64,000 nt of DNA. It comes from Thelonectria olida (taxonomy: Eukaryota; Ascomycota; Sordariomycetes; Hypocreales; Nectriaceae). The stretch lies in contig JAGPYM010000008.1 of NCBI GenBank assembly GCA_020736575.1, positions 682,001 to 746,000 of the forward strand, written 5' to 3'. How positions within the stretch are numbered: the first letter of the stretch is position 1; every line of letters begins with the position of its first letter. The position numbers and the translations under genes are program-made. Of the stretch, positions 57,401 to 64,000 are shown piece by piece. A model generated the notes under the pieces. That model saw only the letters and a program-made list of their open reading frames with translations. It did not search any database and was not told the DNA's origin.

Positions 57401-59314
57401 CTTCAGCGGAAAGTAGAACCCTCCCGTCTCTCTTTCCATCCGTGTAAGGTATCCAAGTACGTACCTACCTCAGAAAAACGTGGTCCCGGGAAAGGGACCC
57501 AATCCCCGCCCCCGGTTACAGAACCTTGGATCCAGCCAGAGCCTGACCAATAAGTAGCGGGTAAACTTGCATACTGACCCACTTAGAACTTGAAATGCCC
57601 CGGCCCCTTAACGGGTGCAGAAGGTACAAGGGCCCCCCGGCAAAGTACCGACCCTTCCACTTCAACTCCGCTGCATTTCGCCCGACGCTTCAGTGCTTGA
57701 GACTTCCAATGGGTGACTGTGTCGAACGTGCCGCGTTCGGGTATCGTGGACCGCGCCGCATGCAGGAGGGGTCCGCATGCCGTTATGTACCCGCGACTTT
57801 GTTGCCTCCCCGCCCACTTCCCAATTTTCCCCTGACAACCTGCACAAGCCCAAGAGTGCGGAACACTTTCAGCTTTCCACAATCAAGCCCTTCTGTCTGT
57901 TGAATCGGTGTCCCCGTTCAGCTATTGTTCAGCCCTGGTCATTTCGTTGAGGGGGAGTTCCTCCTTGCATTGAGTAAATAGATAGAAGGTGCTTGGGTGA
58001 GGGTTTGTGGTACCTCCCGTATTATCATCGGTGGTTATTCGTGAAGGAGGCGCGACGCTGTGGCAATCATTTCCTCAGAATCAGTATTATTGTATCGCAC
58101 TGATGACATGCCCTCCAAATGTCCTGCGCATCGTCCACCGATTTGGGTCACCCGCCCCTTGCGAATACGCAATGTGCCCCTGATGGCACTGGCCTTATGG
58201 GCCGGGCCCCTGAGATCCTGAAGGTCCCCTCTCCTGCCAGTACCAGGCCAAGGTTGAGGCGTGATTTGGTAACATCCATGGTGGATTACTACGTAGACCG
58301 GCCCCGAAAGCAGCGGGGTGCCAATGTAGGTACCTGAACACCCCCGGCAGGTCCTGTGGCTACCTGAGCGGGCAATGCGGGCATCGTCTCATCTCACATT
58401 CGCCCAAGGGCTGAGTGAGCGAGCTAGACAAACTGCGCTGCATCTCGCTTTATCGTTTCCTTTCCTTGGGAAGTGGCGCTCCAAGGCTGCATAAATTCTG
58501 CTGGAGGGTTCTGGGTCAGGGTGGAGGGAGTAGTGAAGACTAGCTAGAAAGCGTTGTGAATGTGTGAGTTGTGATGCGAGAGACAGAGAGACAGCGCGCG
58601 GAGAGCCCTGCCCGGTCCCTGGGCTGCCTGTGAACAAGAAACAAGGGTCCTCCTGGCAGTCCCTTCTTTCCTGGTTCTGATTGTGTTATGCTGCTACCCG
58701 TCTCATCACTCTCCCTTGGCCTGGCCGTGTCCCTCCATCGCTTCATTGTGGTGGTGGTACTTCGCGTTTTCATCAATGCTCCCCCCAACTTTGCTTTTCG
58801 CTAGGTTCGAAGCAGGTAGCTGCCCCTACCTCCAAGCTAGAGCTAACAGAGGTACCCTTGCGTCGCCCCTTACCTGCTCTTACTCCATAGTCCGAACGTA
58901 CCAAGGTACCTTCCTTTCCTTGCCTCATTGCGTCTCACCCTGTCTCGCTTTTCTTTGCCTTTGCGCCTGTCCCCACCTACTTCCTGCTTCCTCCACTGCT
59001 TCTCTTCCTCTTCCCTCCCATTCATCAACCTTCGTTACCTTTTCTCTTTCTCACTCGTACCTCATCCCTCGACGGTCACCCATTTTTGTTTCTTCTTCTT
59101 TTCTCTTCTGTGGTCGAGCCGCGAATGGCCCGCGTGAGAGAAGAGTGAGACTGATCGAGAGCTTCGTCAACTAAGAAGACTAAGCCAGAACAACTTCTGG
59201 CTTGCGACACTTACCCTCAGCTCCCCCTGGAGTTGACTCGTTTCCCGACGACAAACCATTACCGCCGCGACAACGATAATCGACGAAGAGGCTTGATCCT
59301 CGGAATTGCCCAAC
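48477..59314. other. Very long gene-poor spacer (10.8 kb)
   Basis: No supported protein or RNA gene on either strand. Open frames reach 238 codons (55449-56165) but lack codon bias, splice structure and family motifs. GGTACC/CCTAGG-type motifs recur (48690, 52444, 52630, 57460, 58326, 58900). The segment 52500-54500 is slightly AT-richer with some short protein-like stretches, which might be decayed sequence. The final 400 bases are a CT-rich leader for the DENN gene. Confidence 0.45.
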
Positions 59315-62070
59315 ATGCCTCCCTCGCTTCACACTCACCCTTCCTTCACCCGTCCCAGGACAAGCGATCGTGATGGCCGGCCCAGCACCCGCGACCAGGG
59401 CGGCGACAACAACCTTTTGATTCCCAGCCGTACCTCGTCACTCCATTCGCGCATCACCCAGCCTATTCCTTCTACTCTCAACATGAAGCCTCAGCAGCGC
59501 ACGCCAAAGACTCTCACGCACGCCTACATGGTGTGTGGTGTAGGTCGCGAGCCCTCTCAATGGGTCAAGGCTCCTACTCCCACTCAGGGCAAGATTAGCC
59601 ACATGAAGGGCGCCGTCGGCCAGTTCTGGCTTCCTGAGATTCTGGGAAGCAGCCCCCGTCTCGAGCAGGACAATGAGATTGCGCGCGCCCTTCATTCTGC
59701 CATGCGTGTAAGTGCTCAATCGCGACGGCCGCATTTGGTCAGTTCTGTGAGACACCTCCACTAACATGAGACTCAATTTAGGCTTGCTTCCCCCACGATG
59801 TCGAAATCTGCACTGGTCGCAGCCAGCCTCACTGCGTCCACCATGCTTTCGTTCTCCAGCAGGATTCTTCTCACACCCTCTACGGTATCTGTCTCCGCGT
59901 CTGGTCCCGAGCCGACGAGAAGAGAGCTGAGACCATTCGCGATCTCCGCAAGCGTACCGAAACCGACTTCTACGATAACCCTGATGAGACCTACTGGATC
60001 CCTTACTGCCTCTCCTTCTTGTCTCGCTACCCTCTGTACAATTTGCTTGGCGATTATCTCCGAGGCATGTGGATTCATTGGAATAAGGCCACCAACCTGT
60101 TCCATGCTGAGGAGGTTTCTCGGATCTTGAGTTTCCCTGCTCCTCGCCTCAATGATCTTGTTCGCATCGATATGAAGGACTATGCTCTTTGCTACCAATT
60201 CCCCTCATCTCCTACGGGTTTCCAGAACTTCGCCATGTGGCCCCTTTTCACCTGTTTGTCGATCCCCAACATTGTCGGTGTTATCGAGGCTGCCATTTCA
60301 CCTACTCGCCGCATTATCTTTGTCAGCCATTACCCCGCCATGCTCACCATGGCATCTGAAGCCGTTCGATTCTTCGTTCGCGTTTACGAGTGGAGCGGTC
60401 TTTACGTACCTGTCGTTCACGCTCGCCACGCTAAGGAGTTGGTTCAGGAGCCTGGTCCATACATCCTTGGTATCACTGCCGAGTGCCGCTCGCTCTTCAC
60501 CGCGCCCACTGATGCTCTCGTGGTCGATCTTGATCGCAACTTTGTCCTGACCTCAAGCCCTCCCACTGCCCTTTCTCCTGGCCAGCGCAACAAATTTGTC
60601 ACACGTCTGACTCAGGCTCTCAACGGCGATGTTGCTCCTTCCGGAGTCCCTCAGTACCTCCGATCAGCCTATGGCGGTGGCAAGCTTGTCCCTGCTGGCC
60701 AGATCATCGTCATGCGAGGAGAAGTTGAGTCCATTCAGGACCCCGAGTGGTGGAACCAGGATGCCGTTATGGCTGTCATGGACCACGTCTGCGAGAAGCT
60801 CGGCCGCAACACTGGTATCAAGGCTGTCTTTGGCGGCTCCGTGAAGAAGCCTCTCATGACTAAGGTGTCCATGCGTCACCTGAACGAGATTGTTCGTGAG
60901 CGTAACCAGTACTCTCGAGATGCTCTCGAGGCCTGGCAGGACTTCATTAATCTCAAGGGCCGTATGGATACCGAGCTCACCAAGGTTACCAAGCGCAACA
61001 ACTACCTGGTCGAGGAGCTCGAGAGCTGGAAGCAGCAGTTCCTCAAGTTCCAGGCGTTCGCTGAGCAGCTCACCAAGGAGACTCAGGACCTCAAGGTTAA
61101 GATCGAGACCCACAAGCGGGAGAACCGCCGCCTTGCTGGCCTCATCGATCAGCAGAAGGACGACAACGCCCGTCTCTCTGTTCGCCTCACTGGCACCGAG
61201 AAGCAGCGTGATGATGCTCTCGAGGCCCTTGTTCTTCAGCAAGAGATTGCTGAGGAGCTTGAGCGTGAGCGCAAGAGGAACAAGAAGGAGATTTCCCAGC
61301 TTCAGCACACTAACATGACCATCCTCCGACAGCGTGACGAGGCTCGCCGTGTAGTCCTGCACTTGCGCAGCCTGGTTGGCGGTCAGAGCCACCACCTTGA
61401 GCACCTCATCGAGTCTCTTACCAAGCCAGATGACCTTGTTCAGGAGCTTGAGGAAGGTTACGATGATATGGAGGATGATGAGGAGGAAACCGTTGAGGAG
61501 AACCGCCATCTCAAGGCTGCCTCCACTCGCAGTAAGCGAATGTCGGCGTCGAGCTTCCGAGATGTTGCCGACCGTCATCTCAAGGACAAGACGGATGCCA
61601 TTGCCCACATCATCCGCAACATTGCTGAGCAGTGCCAAGCTGCTGTTGAGGGTCTCCAGCTGGCACAAGATGCGGAGTCGCGGGGGAGTAGACGGAATTC
61701 TAGCCTCTCTACCGCGCAGAGCGACGACGGCCACTCCGTCGCCACATCCGAGACTGGCGATGACAGCCTCCTCCAGCCTTCGGGGAGGGCGTCCAGCATC
61801 CCTCCCACCCCGGATCTCATCCCCAATCGGAGTAGTACCTCGATGTCTTACGCCTCCACTGCCACTACGCCTGAGCGGTCCAGTCAGCAATATAACCTTC
61901 GGGACGAGATCCCCACAAAGATTGTCGAGGACGATGAAGAGGACTTCGAGGAGAGTCGAAGTGATAACGGAAGACTCTCTCACGAGACGGGCGTCGTTTC
62001 CAAGCACGCCCAGACCTTAATGCACCGACCCTCTGGTGCTCGCATCAGCGCACTCGGCGGTACTCGCTAA
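59315..62070 (+). CDS. DENN (AEX-3) domain protein, putative Rab guanine nucleotide exchange factor
   Basis: DENN proteins activate Rab GTPases in membrane traffic. Exons 59315-59707 and 59782-62070 give 893 residues; the 74-nt intron has GTAAGT and TTTAG. The N-terminal 55 residues are disordered. The uDENN module starts near AYMVCGVGREPSQW and continues over the splice (ACFPHDVEICTGRSQPHCVH, then HTLYGICLRVWSRADE). The core DENN module includes RRIIFVSHYPAMLTMASEAV, YVPVVHARHAKELVQEPGPY and PTDALVVDLDRNFV. A long coiled coil follows (about 450-640; LTKETQDLKVKIETHKRE, QQEIAEELERERKRNKKE), then an acidic stretch (DDMEDDEEETVEE) and a Ser-rich, probably phosphorylated tail. The ATG at 59315 follows an A/C-rich leader (CCCAACATGCC). 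The substrate Rab cannot be told from sequence. Confidence 0.93.
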
Positions 62071-62847
62071 GAATCACCCCCAAGACTCATGACGATGTCA
62101 TAGACGGCATCCCCTTTTCCGATATGAAAGACTGTTGAAGCGGTCAATCGACGTCTCCAGAGCACGGCGTGCTCATCTCACTTGTGTGTTTCAGAATTCT
62201 GTCTATTTTTTCTGTATGCTGGCGGTGGCTTGGATTAAAATCTGTGGACTATGGCGTTTATATCTGTCTCCTTTTGTCATATTACCTTTTCTCTAGTGTC
62301 ATTGTGGGCAGGCTCGCTCATATACAAGCCTAATGCCAGGCACTCTATTCCCCCTCATGTTAGCATATTGTGCCCAGAAGCGGTGTGGTTCAATTCATGT
62401 CCCTCCTTTGCTCCCCGAAGAGCAGCGAGTTGAAAAAGAAAATTCCATGTTAAATCAATGAAGCTTGCCCATGAATGAAGTTGCTTGTTGTTCGTTCCAC
62501 GCTGATGTTTTCTTGAGCATTTTGGTGACGTAAAAGTACATACTGGTTTACCTATGACCTGGAGACGCTAACTCAACTCTCTATTAATTTGTTTTACTAC
62601 GTAAGTTACGTACTCTTTTTGATCAGCTCTACGAAGTACATGGCCTTACATGGGCAGGGTTCATGACACATGCCTACCTAGGTGCTGTGATGTGTCAGTG
62701 ATGCTGGAGAGGACTTCGAGGTTACGCTAGCCGATAAGATAAGAAGCGCATCGGCCCCAGAAAAAAGTTGAGATCAAGCATGAAGAAGCCTTCATCCTCC
62801 TTCAATCAATTTGGCAGCATTTTTCTTTGTGTAAAGCCTTTCTCACC
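62071..62847. other. Intergenic spacer between the DENN and BCD1-like genes
   Basis: About 780 bases between genes on the same strand. AT-rich, with the 3' end of the DENN gene, a TGACGTAA site near 62526 and the motif CTACCTAGGTG near 62675. No gene was seen. Confidence 0.5.
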
Positions 62848-64000
62848 ATGGCCGACCCGTTATTAACATCCCTTTGCGCGATATGCCACATCTCCCCCCC
62901 AAAATACAAATGCCCCCGCTGCACCATCCGTACCTGCTCCCTCGCCTGCATCAAGAAACACAAAGCCTGGTCCGAATGCACAGGCGAGCGCGACGCCACG
63001 GCCTACGTCCCCCCCGCGAAGCTGCGAACGCCCGCCGGTATCGATCACGACTATAATTTCCTACACGGCATCGAGCTCGCCGTAGAGCGCAATGAGAAGC
63101 TCCTCGTCGGGGAGCGCGCGCTGGTGCACGAGGAGGAGCTCCGGCCGATGACGGTGCAGGAGGTCAAGTACAAACCTGGGCGCGATGGGCGCAAGCGCAA
63201 GGTCCTCGTGACGAGGGTGCTACGGGAGGCAAAGGGGAGGACGTTTGAGAGGTTCTTGTCGAAGAGGTTGATGAAACTGAACATCAGTATCGTTTGCGCA
63301 CCGATGGGCATGGCGAGACAGAAGGAGAACCACACAACGCTGAACCGACGCACCGGTCGCATCAATTGGCAGGTCGAATGGATGGCCTTTGAGCCTGTAG
63401 ATGAGGGCGAGGAAAGAAGTTCGGACGACGAGGACAATGAAGGACCGAGGAAGAAGCGGACTCTTAGCAAGGTCATGGATGATGTGCCCCTGTACGAAGC
63501 ATATCATGCGCTTTTGGAGGAAAACGAAAAGGCCAAAACTCAGCAACCCAAGAAGCCGACACGAGGCTGGAGTGCTGGTCACGCGCAAGAAGGATGGAGT
63601 GCAACATGGTCTGAAGGGCTCTGCACGTTACAGGACCCTCATACTGGTACCTGGGGGATTTGTTCTGGCGCGGACACAGTAATATGGCCCTCTCAGAAGG
63701 AAGAGGCACAGAAACGGAGCTTCCAGTACTTCCTAGCCGGACCTCGCACACGATCAGACCTCCCGACTACAGTAACGCAACTGCGGCCCGAAGAATGCTT
63801 CCGAGATATACTCACAAACACACGAATCCTCGAGTTTCCGACCATCTATGTGCTTAGGGAAAATGAGACGTTACCCTCTGGCTTTGTACTGGGAGCCAAG
63901 GACACAGCTCCTCCGCCGCCAAACAACAAGCGAAAGAACCCCCCAGGAAAGAAGACACCCGGCAAGTCAATTAAGAGGAGGAAAAATGGTGGAAAATATG
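62848..64000 (+). CDS. BCD1: Box C/D snoRNP assembly protein BCD1, HIT zinc finger (C-terminus beyond window)
   Basis: BCD1 is needed for accumulation of box C/D snoRNAs in the nucleus. The frame is open from the ATG at 62848 (CACCATGG context) to the window edge, 384 residues, without an intron. The N-terminal HIT zinc finger has the expected spacing: Cys11 and Cys14 (CAIC), Cys22 and Cys25 (CPRC), Cys30, Cys34, His38 and Cys44 (SLACIKKHKAWSEC). The next region (DYNFLHGIELAVERNEKLL and RRTGRINWQVEWMAF) matches the BCD1 family, as does the block RILEFPTIYVL near the end. Acidic and Lys-rich linkers flank it, and the end is basic (KRKNPPGKKTPGKSIKRRK), like a nuclear localisation signal. The stop codon lies outside the window. 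Confidence 0.92.
   Translation, partial: MADPLLTSLCAICHISPPKYKCPRCTIRTCSLACIKKHKAWSECTGERDATAYVPPAKLRTPAGIDHDYNFLHGIELAVERNEKLLVGERALVHEEELRPMTVQEVKYKPGRDGRKRKVLVTRVLREAKGRTFERFLSKRLMKLNISIVCAPMGMARQKENHTTLNRRTGRINWQVEWMAFEPVDEGEERSSDDEDNEGPRKKRTLSKVMDDVPLYEAYHALLEENEKAKTQQPKKPTRGWSAGHAQEGWSATWSEGLCTLQDPHTGTWGICSGADTVIWPSQKEEAQKRSFQYFLAGPRTRSDLPTTVTQLRPEECFRDILTNTRILEFPTIYVLRENETLPSGFVLGAKDTAPPPPNNKRKNPPGKKTPGKSIKRRKNGGKY

Overview
The window looks like core nuclear DNA of a filamentous ascomycete, most probably Sordariomycetes/Hypocreales and Fusarium-like. Genes are split by short introns (about 50-100 nt, donor GTRNGT, branch CTRAC, acceptor YAG). CT-rich stretches precede many start codons. 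A 5S rRNA gene stands alone between protein genes, and the family content (HET-C, CFEM, CYS-3-type bZIP, CAP20 perilipin) is typical of this group. No plasmid, phage or intact transposon features were seen. Exon borders were worked out by hand from splice signals, reading phase and family resemblance. Most close into one open frame.

Layout, left to right. 1-2445 (-): HET-C vegetative incompatibility protein, cut at the window edge. 4608-5821 (+): sphingolipid/fatty acid 2-hydroxylase with a cytochrome b5 domain. 6366-8169 (+): RBM39/Rsd1-type SR splicing factor with a GC-AG intron. 9672-11972 (+): unknown coiled-coil protein. 13094-14176 (-): von Willebrand A protein. 18292-20696 (+): class I/II aminotransferase with eight exons, one of only 13 nt. 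21835-22329 (+): small conserved-looking protein. 22928-24495 (-): CYS-3-like bZIP regulator of sulfur metabolism. 28166-29692 (+): CHL4/CENP-N kinetochore protein, convergent with a TatD-type nuclease (29796-31146, -). The TatD gene is divergent from ribonucleotide reductase large subunit (32061-34897, +). 39352-40372 (+): CFEM cell-wall protein. 41201-42413 (-): pirin. 43204-44657 (-): four-exon membrane protein of unknown function. 45399-45517 (+): 5S rRNA. 47840-48476 (-): CAP20-like perilipin. 59315-62070 (+): DENN-domain protein. 62848-64000 (+): BCD1-type HIT zinc-finger protein, cut at the right edge.

The genes do not form a pathway cluster; they are mostly conserved housekeeping genes with long spacers. 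The largest spacer, about 10.8 kb between the perilipin and DENN genes, holds no gene I can support. Two short stretches (12786-13018 and 45921-46202, both -) read like protein but belong to no recognised gene. The observations most worth checking are the 5S copy with paired substitutions, the CYS-3 intron with an in-frame ATG at its acceptor, the GC-AG intron, the unresolved first intron of the aminotransferase, the unknown membrane protein, and a pirin with an unusual hydrophobic leader. I found no convincing new defence or biosynthetic system.
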